Below, piece after piece: positions 35,566 to 45,570 of a stretch of DNA of 64,000 nt. The stretch lies in contig CM055610.1 in NCBI GenBank assembly GCA_029379385.1, forward strand, positions 20,361,422 through 20,425,421, written 5' to 3'. Source of the DNA: Quillaja saponaria. Its lineage: Eukaryota; Streptophyta; Magnoliopsida; Fabales; Quillajaceae. Position numbers and translations under genes: made by a program. Every line of letters begins with the position of its first letter. Within the stretch, counting starts at the first letter, position 1. The notes under the pieces were generated by a model that was not told where the DNA came from, made no database searches, and worked only from the letters and a program-made list of their open reading frames with translations.

Positions 35566-36414
35566 TAAAAATGACAATAGATCGGGCCCGATCTGATCTA
35601 AGCACGATCCAAAGACTTGGATTAGATCAGATTCAATCTATCATATCAGTGGGTCATGATAGATCAACCAGATCGTATCTGGATCTGACTTGGATCTAAC
35701 TCTCCTAGTTTTATTTTTTAATTTTTTTATAAAAAAAATATTAAAATTTGAAATATGTAAATTAGTCAACATACTAAGTGTAAACTAAAAGAAATTAGTC
35801 AATTTATTATCTAAATATTATTGTAGTAAATTATCTACAGTTCAATAAGTAATGATGGATAATAAATATTATATTTTTTTTGTCTATTTCCTTATATAGA
35901 CTTGCAATAACTATTTGAGTAAATAATTAATAAAAATTTCTAGATAATTATTTAAGTAAATAATTAACAAAATTTCTTAGATTCATAAAATTGAGTTTGA
36001 AAAGAAAAAAAACAAATTATCTACGTTTAAATTTAATAATTTATGTGTTTTTGATTTTCTTATATAGATTTGTATAAATTATTTATTACGTAAATTTTTC
36101 TAGATTATTTTTGTTTTATACTTCTTCTATTTTATCAACTCTTGATATTATTCTAAAATTTTCTTTTATTTTATTTTATTATATAGTGGTGTGCAATTTA
36201 TAATTTATAAAAATGCATTAAAAAAGGCTTATTTCTATTTGTACAAAAAAAAAGAAAAAAAGATGAATCGATAAATCGGATCGAACCTGATCCATGGATC
36301 ATGACCAGATCCGATCCAAGTTGAAAATTGATCCAACAACTTAGATATTGTCTAATCCACCTCTATTGGATCAGGTTGGATATCCGACCCCGACCCGATC
36401 CATTGTCATCCTTA
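35566..36414. mobile_element. Non-autonomous hAT-like element with 8-bp target duplication
   Basis: The ends are inverted repeats: the left begins TTAAAAATGACAATAGATCG and the right, reversed, begins TAAGGATGACAATGGATCG. Similarity extends about 30 bases. Both subterminal regions are crowded with GATC-containing motifs. The 8 bases outside are GGTAGAAT on the left and GGTGGAAT on the right, a 7/8 match. The 849-base length, 8-bp duplication and lack of a transposase frame point to a non-autonomous hAT-superfamily element. It is absent from unit B. Confidence 0.65.
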
Positions 36415-36777
36415 GGTGGAATGTTTATTTTGATTTTTAGTTAGTAACAAACCTATTATAAACCACTTCAACATGTTAATTAGATAACTTAATTAAATTC
36501 ATAGAAGTTGCTAACAAATTAAAATTTTATTTTACTATCAAATAAAATAAGTAAATAAAATGAAAATCTACATTTCATAAAATTTAAACTTATTTAATTT
36601 TATACATATTTGTTATAATTTATATATTATAAAATTTTGTTCTTATTTAATATTATTTTCTGCTATAACAAATTATATTAATATTTAATTAACTTAACTT
36701 ATTTTGTCAAAATCAATGAGACAATATGTGTTTCTTTCAAATTTAGTGGGTCATTATAAAATTTTCCCCTCAAATTT

Positions 36778-36960
36778 ACTTTTTGGTAAGAAAGGAAGAA
36801 TTACAAAGAAAGCTAGCTAGGAACTAAACGAGGCCAGAATACGCCTCTACTATCCTCGTCCACAAAGGAACACAAAGCAGAAGGAGCAATATGCCAGTCA
36901 AAGGAGTTGCCCTCTCCACCTAAATCCAAAGTATGATTCGCCAACTTGTCAGCACACCTA
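36778..36960 (-). mobile_element. Second LINE 3' fragment (RNase H end), minus strand
   Basis: Reading the minus strand gives a stretch like IHRCADKLANHTLDLG, matching the NRCADWLAN segment at the end of LINE RNase H domains, then a short tail ending at T-rich sequence on the plus strand. The equivalent place in unit B lacks it (ACTCAATTTACTT continues without it). It is a short, inactive 3' remnant. Confidence 0.5.
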
Positions 36961-37233
36961 TGAATATTCAGGTTACTGCTTTTCCATTAATCAATATAGC
37001 CATGCCATTTATTATTCTCTATTGACTTAGCAACGAAATATTAATATAATTGAACAAGACTAAGGGGTTAGTTTGGTAATCTTAATTCAAACTCTTTTCC
37101 ATATATGCTCAAACTTTCTTCTCTAATCCTTGGATCAAACCCATTTCTCGTTTCCCCTACCTTTATAGTCTTTCTCCTCTCCAAACCAAAATTTCCATCA
37201 TATCGATCCCAAGAAATTTAATTAAACAAAACC

Positions 37234-38232
37234 ATGGACAGAAAACAAGAAGACATGCAATTTCTTGGTGTGTTTGGTATCTACAAAGAAGCCTGCAAGG
37301 TCATCTTTTCATTGAAGAAGATCTTCACAAAAATCACCTTAACTTTGATCCTTCCTCTCACTTTCATCTTCTTGGCTCACATAGAAATATCAAATGTGCT
37401 CTTCAAGAAGATCATCACCAATGAAGAAGACTCGAGTGAAACGAAAGAAGGCACGACTAAATACAAAAACCTCTCCGACACGATCTCCTTCGAATGGACA
37501 ACTCTCTGGCTTTTCAAGCTTGTTTTCTTCGTTTTCCTTTTAATTTTCTCCCTACTATCCACCTCCGCCGTGGTTTACACCATTGCTTCAATCTACACCG
37601 GCCGAGACGTTTCATTCAAGAAAGTCATGAGTGTTGTACCAAAGGTTTGGAAGAGACTTATGGTCACTTTTTTGTGCACTTTCATTGCTTTTTTTGCTTA
37701 CAATGTTTTAACATTTTTAGTCATAATCTTATGGGCGTTGACAACTGGAATAAGGGAGGGAGGGATTGCAATATTTGTAGTTATAGTAATTTTGTACATA
37801 ATTGGGTTTGTGTACTTGAGCATAGTTTGGCATCTGGCTAGTGTGGTTACTGTATTAGAAGACTCTTATGGGATTCAAGCTATGTTGAAGAGCAAGGAAT
37901 TGATTAAGGGAAAGATGGGTTTGGCCCTAATCATAACATTGAAGCTAAGTTTTTCATTTTTCATTGTCCAATTTGCTTTTGAGAAGCTTGTTGTACATGG
38001 ATGGAGGCTAGGCATGATAGAGAGGATGGCATATGGAGTTATATGCTTCATATTGCTGTGCAAGTTGTTTCTATTTGGGCTTGTCATCCAAACAGTGGTC
38101 TATTTTGTTTGCAAGTCGTACCACCATGAAAACATTGACAAATCAGCTTTATCGGATCATCTTGAAGTTTACTTAGGTGACTATGTTCCACTGAAGGCCA
38201 AAGATGTTCAGCTTGAGCAATTTCAAGTTTGA
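37234..38232 (+). CDS. Multi-pass plant membrane protein of unknown function, intact copy
   Basis: A single exon encodes 332 residues, starting at an ATG in CAAAACCATGGAC. About six hydrophobic segments are visible, roughly at residues 34-52, 88-118, 140-172, 178-205, 230-252 and 265-292. They are separated by conserved polar stretches such as YTGRDVSFKKVMSVVPKVWK and LEDSYGIQAMLKSKELIKGK. It resembles an uncharacterised plant family represented in Arabidopsis by proteins such as At4g19950 and At5g44860 (loci from memory). The biochemical role is unknown. No signal peptide is evident and the tail is hydrophilic. A 96%-like second copy at 43852 is frameshifted. Promoter sequence of about 250 bases upstream is also conserved between the copies. 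Confidence 0.85.
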   Translation: MDRKQEDMQFLGVFGIYKEACKVIFSLKKIFTKITLTLILPLTFIFLAHIEISNVLFKKIITNEEDSSETKEGTTKYKNLSDTISFEWTTLWLFKLVFFVFLLIFSLLSTSAVVYTIASIYTGRDVSFKKVMSVVPKVWKRLMVTFLCTFIAFFAYNVLTFLVIILWALTTGIREGGIAIFVVIVILYIIGFVYLSIVWHLASVVTVLEDSYGIQAMLKSKELIKGKMGLALIITLKLSFSFFIVQFAFEKLVVHGWRLGMIERMAYGVICFILLCKLFLFGLVIQTVVYFVCKSYHHENIDKSALSDHLEVYLGDYVPLKAKDVQLEQFQV

Positions 38233-38690
38233 TTATTTATATATGTCTTTATCAAATATCTGCAAATTAGAGAGTTTGGTCTGTGTATTTAAAATTAATT
38301 AAAGCAAGTGGCATAAATATCAATTAATTTCCCTGTTTTTCTCGGTTGTGTTATATATGTAATGTTGAATGGGGCAGCCAAGAGTGGACTTATGGTACAG
38401 AGTTTTTCTAATCAACCACGTTTAATTAGTTAATTAAGAAAATAGTTTACATTTTTTATTTGTCTTAAAGATCTAGGAAACAATTGGCTAATTAACCTTG
38501 GCCACGTTTTGGTTAAGGTTTTGGGACTCATCCACCCTACTCTGTACTCTAGGAAAAAGAGAAAAGAGAAAAGAGAAACTATAACCCGAGGAGGGGACCT
38601 AATGCAGGACAATAAATTGAGGGTCAATTGTGTTTATTGTAATTATAATAAGAATTAATTTAGCAGGTTTAAATAGCTTAATTTTAGGAT

Positions 38691-39291
38691 TGTTAGAATC
38701 ATTTTAAGTTAAAATTATAGTTTTAAATATAATTACTCAGCTCATTATGTTAGGAAAGTTGTAAAATAAGTTTTACTTCTTGATTAAATCTATTGTAGCC
38801 TATTTAAAGGCCCTTTGATATATAAAATATGAATATCATCTTTTGTATTATAAATGTTTAGGGTTTAAGTACATTGATAATTCAAATTAGAATGTGAAAA
38901 TATATATGTATACTAGAATCATAAGTGTGTGTTCAAGGTTGTTTAATATATTGTTTTTATGTAATTATATAACAGTTGTTTTAGTTAAAAAAAAAAAACT
39001 ATTTGAAGAATTGATTGTGAATGAATGAGTTTTTATTTTGTCAATTTTTAAATTCTTCTAATTTGTTATGGATAATCATGGGTTTTTATTTATTTATAGA
39101 TAAAAAGTAAAAAATAGATAAAAGGTAAAATCTTATAATTATAAATATAAGGTATTATAAGAAAGTTTATGGTAAAAAGAATAATTAAAATTAGAAGATA
39201 CGGTATTATGGTTTTTGTAATAATATAAATAGATATGTAAATGTTTTTAATTATAGTTTTCTAGCTTTTATAATAGTATAGATATATATGA
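38691..39291. other. AT-rich spacer
   Basis: No gene is visible. It lies between the end of duplicated unit A and a terminal-inverted-repeat element, and is very AT-rich throughout. Confidence 0.6.
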
Positions 39292-40664
39292 CTAAATTAT
39301 ATTTTTGGTCTATGTAATATGACTTGAAATTCACTTTAGTTCTTATTTTTCAATTTATTATAATTAAAACTCTTTAATTAGATCCTTATCATCACTTTTA
39401 GTTCAAAATAATTTTGACAAAGATGACGTTAGTATATTGAAATGGATTGAAAATAATAGGGTTAATGATATTTGATGTGTCTTGATTACATGACATAATA
39501 AACCATAAAACATTGTCATCGTAATTTAACAAAAATATCTCAATTTATTTTGTAAGGTAAAATATTTTTTTTGTAAAATAAAATATTTACAGAAAGTATT
39601 ACAATAACTCAAAAATTAAAAACAAATAAAAAATCACAGTCTTCTCGCCATCAACGCCTTAAAGATCTACAAGAATCCTTTTATACTCAAAAAACATTTA
39701 AAGGAAAAATTGGTTGGCGTGAGAAAGTCTGGGAATTTGAAGGAACATTTGGTAAAGTTAGAAAGGGAGAGTGGGTTTGGACTTCTTTGGACCTGATCTC
39801 TTCACCTTCATTTAGACTCCTTCTCCCTCTTATTGATTTCAGTTATCTCTTTCTCACCGTTTGATATATCGGATAATAGACATTTTACCTGTTACCTTTT
39901 TCATTTCACACATCTCTACTCCGAACGTTTCACATCTGTAAATTAATCTCGCTGTGTTGATATCATTGTGCAATTTCTTGTACAAAACCAATTCAGTGAA
40001 CCCCTTTTTGATTTGGGTGTCTGATGCTATTTCTCCTTGCTGGCTTTGAAGTCGTCAACACAACATTTCCTCAATCAGAGGCTGAGTTGCTTACTAACAT
40101 CTGCGGTGAGGTTGTGTTTGATTGTTTAGAAGATTGAAAGAATTTGAAGGTGAAAGAGAAGAAGATTTAATTGTTTCTCTTTTTTTTTTTCCTTCAAAAA
40201 TAGCTGAAGTTTTTAGCAAACAATCTGATTTTGTTTTTGCATGTCAATCAACAATAAAAGAATCAAGGGACATCCATCATTATGAAATTGAAATCTCAAA
40301 TTTTCACATTAGTGTCGTTCCCATCTTCCTTGTTGGTTATGGGGTTAATTTGATTTTTGATTTGAGGTTTTTATTTCTAAAAATTTATTTACAAATCAAG
40401 TGAGAATTTACTATTTATCTATTCATTTTTTTAATAAAAAATGTCACGTGTTAATTTTTGATTCGTCTTATGTCATCGATGACATCATTTTCCATCCACT
40501 CCAGTTTGTCCATGTGACTTTTGGCAAAATTAAATGGGACAGAAAGTAATGACAGGATCTAATTGAAATAATTTTTTATTTATAAGGATTCAATTGTAAT
40601 AATTAAAAGTTAGGGACCAAAGTGTATTCTAAGTCATATTACAAGAACCAAAAATATAATTTAG
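39292..40664. mobile_element. Mutator-like element with inverted repeats of over 100 bp
   Basis: The left end starts CTAAATTATATTTTTGGTCT and the reverse complement of the right end starts CTAAATTATATTTTTGGTTC. Similarity continues for about 105-115 bases, to AATTAGATCCT on both sides. Such long terminal inverted repeats without a transposase frame are typical of non-autonomous Mutator-like elements. The interior, about 39600-40400, is less AT-rich and has a 93-codon open frame (40122-40403) with no recognised product. An expanded (TA)n at the right edge hides any 9-bp target duplication. Confidence 0.65.
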
Positions 40665-40665
40665 C

Positions 40666-40690
40666 ACATATATATATATATATATATATA
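40666..40690. repeat. (AT)n microsatellite
   Basis: A run of about 12 AT units abuts the right end of the Mutator-like element. Confidence 0.9.
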
Positions 40691-41527
40691 TGTATATTAA
40701 GGTCAATTACAATTTTCTTTATCTTGAGATCAATTACAGTTTTCTAATAAACTACATATCACATAATTTGTAATTTCCTCCCCTTTTTATGGATTTAATT
40801 ACATTGGCATTTGGCTATTGTATGTATATTGAAGTATTGACCATATATTATATGAAAATTTTGTAGTATTTATTGTAGTTGTTGAGTAGTATTTCATTAA
40901 TTAATAAGTTGAATATTTTAGTTTCAAAAACCTATATTTATACACAATAAACTTGATTAGTAAAACCTAAGGTGTTATATGTATAAGATTTAAATATCAA
41001 TTATTATATTTATTACACCTTAAAATTTATAGATATTTGAAGTTGTGTTTCTGAAATGATCAATTATGATTTAATTAAAATTAAAATTCTTTTAGATTGC
41101 AGTTTGATTAAGATTGTGGCAGGTACATGTATTATCAAGGTTCTGTAGAATGGCATTTGAGCCATGCTTTCTACGAAGATTTATTGCATCCAGCCAAATA
41201 CGGATTTGAACCTCGTAGTAGGCTGGACCAACATCCAGACGAGAGATGGCAGCCCTGAGAAGCAACAAGTTGGGAAAGGTCGGCGGGGAGGGAACAGTAA
41301 GGCACCTAAGGTAGGAGGGGAAGAGGTCAAAGCTAGAGCTATAAAAAAAGAAATTCGAAGATTTATATATAGTGTTAAACTCTTTAATCATAGGGATGAA
41401 AGATTACACATTGACTATCTCAAAGTAATTAACAAGTAGTCTATTCTCCACCACCGATGTTGGTTTTATAGACAAAACATAAAAGAGAAGTTAAGGTACA
41501 TAAGTGATTGATTAATAACTTATCTAC
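40691..41527. other. Spacer between the duplicated units
   Basis: AT-rich with no supported gene. Bases 41390-41525 are similar to 45440-45570, the stretch after unit B. This suggests the sequence originally formed the tail of unit A, before the Mutator-like element and other DNA separated them. A more GC-rich patch at 41160-41340 is unexplained. Confidence 0.5.
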
Positions 41528-41830
41528 GAATCTATTCACTCTTGTAGTAAAAAATAAAAGTGAAATTAGGAGATGTCTAGTTAGATCGATCTCATCTGAA
41601 AAAGTTAAGTGAGATTAAGGAATATATTTTGATCACTTACACAGCTCAATTTTTAATATTATATGTTAAAGAATCATGATTTCACGTAAAAGTTTAAATT
41701 ATTGAGTAAGACTCCAACAATAAATTGTCATTAATTACAGTCTTTCTAACAAAAAGAAAGTACCTCTTAGTTTTTTCAGTTATAAATAAAAAATAAACTC
41801 AAATTTGTGCATCTTTAATGTTGATTGCAG

Positions 41831-42028
41831 TTTTCAACTATTGATCCAACAATCCACAATGTGGTAGCTGTAGACAAGAATGACAACAGCTGCACAAGTC
41901 CTGCTGGTGCTAAAGTGTTCAAATCAGGAAAGGACCAAGTAAAACTGGGGAGAGGACAGAACTATTTCATATGCAGCAATGCTGGGCATTGTGATTCTGG
42001 GATGAAGATTGCTATTAATGCAGTGTAG
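41831..42028 (+). pseudogene. Plantacyanin exon 2 copy, broken
   Basis: This exon is nearly identical to 29900-30099 and keeps its AG acceptor, the copper-ligand region (YFICSNAGHCDSGMK) and the 3' flank. One inserted T after AACTAT gives an in-frame TGA at 41842-41844, read in the original splice phase. A 3-base deletion removes one residue near the Asn-Ser-Cys segment. No exon 1 with signal peptide lies upstream; the similarity stops within the intron at about 41528. It therefore cannot make plantacyanin as it stands. An open frame from an internal ATG exists but has no secretion signal. Confidence 0.85.
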
Positions 42029-43851
42029 CAAATATTAATTATGTTTTAGTTTAATAAAAGGCCAGTTGCCACCATCTTCTATATACAATTAGTCTGGCAG
42101 AGTAGGTCCATCAAAGTCACGGACTTTGTTTCTATGTATATTGTAAAATTTTGGAGTATTTTGTTGGTTCTGCTGTTTGTTTATTTTTAGTTTTTTGCTT
42201 AATCTGTTGAAAATTTGAAATAGTAGAGTATATAGAACATAAACTTCAAAAGGAGCAGCCTATAGATCATGGTTAATCACTCCTTTTTATTTTTTTTGCA
42301 ATGTTGTATACATAAATATACATAGGGTTACCTTCAATTGAAATGAAGATGTGAAATAATGGTTTTGTTATGTATGTAGTAGAGATGTAAAATCTAAGGA
42401 GCACCCAAAATAACAAATATGAATGAAATAAAAGCGGAATTGGGTTTGCGAGTTTATTAACTTAGAAAAATTGGTAAATGAGTTTCAAAATAAAATTCAA
42501 GATATATTTTGTCAAAAAATGAATTGAATTTATTAAAATTTTAATTGAGTAACTATACGTGATTTAGAGTTAATTGGGCGTCGTTGATTTTTGTTATTTT
42601 AGTAAACAAGTCCAATATAATTAAATTTTTAACGAGTAATTATATGTGATTTACTAGTTAATTGGGTCTCATTGATTTTCTTAAAGTAGAGTCAAAATAT
42701 GACTAACTTTATTTTAGTTAGGCTTTGAATAAGGCTTGATCAAGCCCAATTCTTTTTCGTCTTCTAATCAAACTGGTTTAAATCTTTTATATGGACTTGG
42801 TCGTTGGTTCTACCGCACCAGATCTCTTAAAGTAAAATTGAGTATCTTATTATTATTAATTAATTTTTTTTTAATGAATGTCTACTACACTTATTAAAAT
42901 TTTATAAATAAAAAATTTATAATTTTTATTACGGTGATTAAATGTGATTTTATTATTATTTAATATATAAATTATTATTTTTTAAAAATTTTAATCTAAA
43001 AAAAAAAATATTTCTTATAATTTAATAATTGTTCTTAGAAATTAGAAAATTAAATAATCAGATTGAGGAAAGTTCTAGGAACCTCAAAAAATTGGGGAAA
43101 TTTTTTCCAAGAGGGACAGATAAACGTGTTGACTAGGCTCGATGAGACCAAGACTTAAAGAAAATGACTCCCCGTTTAAAGATTTTTCTAAAAGATAATT
43201 GGCCTTGACGTGAACGACCAAATAGCTCCTAGTGGTCCTCGCTGTGCGTTGTCATGAACAATGCCCGATGTTTCCACAAATACCCTCACCCTTCAATTAG
43301 ATAACTTAAATACGTAGAAATTACTAGCCAATTACAATATTTTATCTCACTATCAAATAAAACGAAAATCTACATTTCATTAAATTTAAACTAAATACTA
43401 ATTTAATTTTACGCATATTAATTATAATTTATATTATTTTCTGATATAGCAAAAGATATTAATATTTCATTAGCTTAGCTTATTTTGTCAATATGTGTTT
43501 CTTTCAAATTTAGTGTGTCATTGTAAAATTTTCCCACTCAATTTACTTAATACATACATGTTTATGCATGATCATATATGTTCTGATTACTGTTTTTTCA
43601 TTAATCAATATAGCCATGCCATTTATTATTCTCCATTGACTTAGCAATGAAATATTAATATTTGAACAAGACTAAGGGGTTAGTTTGGTAATCTCAATTC
43701 AAAAAGTCTCATCCATATATATTCGAAGCTTTCTTCTCTAATCCGTGGATCAAACCCATAACTTCTCCTTTCCCCTTCCTTTACAGTCTTTCTCCTCTCC
43801 AAACCAAAATTTCCATCATATCGATCCCAAGAAATTTAATCAAACAAAACC

Positions 43852-44852
43852 ATGGACAGAGAACAAGAGGAAATGCAATTTCTTGGTGTGTTTGGTATCT
43901 ACAAAGAAGCCTACAAGATCATATTTTCATGGAAGAAGATCTTTACAAAAATCACCTTAACTTTGATCCTTCCTCTCACTTTCATCTTCTTGGCTCACAT
44001 AGAAATATCACATGTGATCTTCAAGAAGATCATCACCAATGAAGAAGACTTGAGCGAAACGAAAGAAGGCACGACTAAATACAAAAACCTCTCCGACATG
44101 ATCTCCTCCGAATGGACAACTCTCTGGCTTTTCAAGCTTGTTTACTTCACTTTCCTTTTAATTTTCTCCCTACTATCCACCTCCGCCGTGGTTTACACCA
44201 TTGCTTCAATCTACACCGGCCGAGACGTGTCATTCAAGAAAGTCATGAGTGTTGTACCAAAGGTTTGGAAGAGACTTATGGTCACTTTTTTGTGCACTTT
44301 CATTGCTTTTTTTGCTTACAATGTTTTAACATTTTTAGTCATATTCTTATGGGCGTTTACAATTGGAATAAGGAAGGGTGGGATTGCAATATTTGTAGTT
44401 ATAGTAATTTTGTACATAATTGGGTTTGTGTACTTGAGCATAGTTTGGCATCTGGCTACTGTGGTTACTGTATTAGAAGACTCTTATGGGATTCAAGCTA
44501 TGTTGAAGAGCAAGGAATTGATTAAGGGAAAGATGGGTTTGGCCCTAATCATAACATTGAAGCTAAGTTTTTCATTTTTCATTGTCCAATTTGCTTTTGA
44601 GAAGCTTGTTGTACATGGATGGAGGCTAGGCATGATAGGAGAGGATGGCATATGGAGTTATATGCTTCATATTGCTGTGCAAGTTGTTTCTATTTGGGCT
44701 TGTCATCCAAACAGTGGTCTATTTTGTTTGCAAGTCGTACCACCATGAAAACATTGACAAATCAGCTTTATCGGATCATCTTGAAGTTTACTTAGGTGAC
44801 TATGTTCCACTGAAGGCCAAAGATGTTCAGCTTGAAGCAATTTCAAGTTTGA
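43852..44852 (+). pseudogene. Membrane-protein copy with two frameshifts
   Basis: The first 262 or so codons match the intact gene at 37234 with scattered substitutions. An extra G at about 44639 (ATGATAGGAGAGG against ATGATAGAGAGG) then shifts the frame, and translation ends at 44748 after 298 residues with an unrelated tail. An extra A near 44835 shifts the original frame again close to its stop. The last hydrophobic segment and the hydrophilic tail are lost. A shortened protein could still be made, as promoter and start are conserved, so this is either a young pseudogene or a truncated variant. Either indel could also be a sequencing error. Confidence 0.75.
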
Positions 44853-45570
44853 TTATTTATATATGTCTTTATCAAATATCTGCAAATTAGAGAGTTTGGT
44901 CTGTGTATTTGAAATTAATTAAAGCAAGTGGCATAAATATCAATTAATTTCCTTGTTTTTCTCGATTGTGTTATATATGTAATGTTGAATAGGGCAGCCA
45001 AGAGTGGACTTATGATTAAAGAATATTAAGTTTCATTTAACTTTTAAATGATGGGAAACATACTCAACACTTCAATATACATACAATAGCCAAATGCCTG
45101 TCAATGTCATGTGGTTTCGTTGGGGTTTGCATTTGTCTTGACTATTCAGCTACTTTCTTCAAAGTATATCTAACCATGTTTAATTAGTTCTTAAGAAGAT
45201 AGTTTACATTTTTTATTGTTTTAAAGATTTAGGAAACAATTGGCTAATTAACCTTCCCCGTTTTGGTTAAGGTTTGGGACTCATCTAGCCCACTCTGTAC
45301 TTTGGGAAAAAGAGAAAGGAGAAACTGTACCCGAGGAAAGGGAGGACCTAATGCAGGATCTAACCATGTTTAATTGTTATAATTGTAATAAGAATTATTT
45401 TAATAGGTTTAAGTAACTTAAAACTGATCAATTGGTATCAGTTAATAGGAATGAAAGTTTACACTTCGTCAATTTCAAAATAATTAATCACCGGTCAGTT
45501 CCTACCATTGATGTTATTTTATAGACAAAACTAAGAGAGAAGTCAAGGTATGTATGTGATTGATTAATAA

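Larger units (their letters stand above)
29575..38690 (+). repeat. Tandem duplication, unit A (intact genes, expanded spacer)
   Basis: Aligned blocks with unit B are: plantacyanin intron, exon 2 and 3' flank (about 29575-30480 with 41528-42420); 31690-31800 and 33755-34160 with 42720-43210; 34970-35045 with 43215-43300; 36470-36775 with 43295-43540; 36960-38690 with 43580-45420. Segments present only here include a LINE 3' end, about 1.9 kb of AT-rich DNA, a GC-rich patch, a hAT-like element and a second LINE fragment. The blocks were aligned by eye. Confidence 0.85.
41528..45570 (+). repeat. Tandem duplication, unit B (broken genes, compact spacer)
   Basis: This is the second copy of the plantacyanin to membrane-protein block, starting inside the plantacyanin intron, so exon 1 was never included or was lost. 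It is about 4 kb against 9 kb for unit A because it lacks the LINE, hAT-like and other insertions. About 150 bases at 45015-45170 are present here and absent from unit A. Confidence 0.85.

Noticed and set aside
39281..40674. 9-bp target duplication for the Mutator-like element
   Set aside because: Both flanks are TA repeats, so any match is uninformative.
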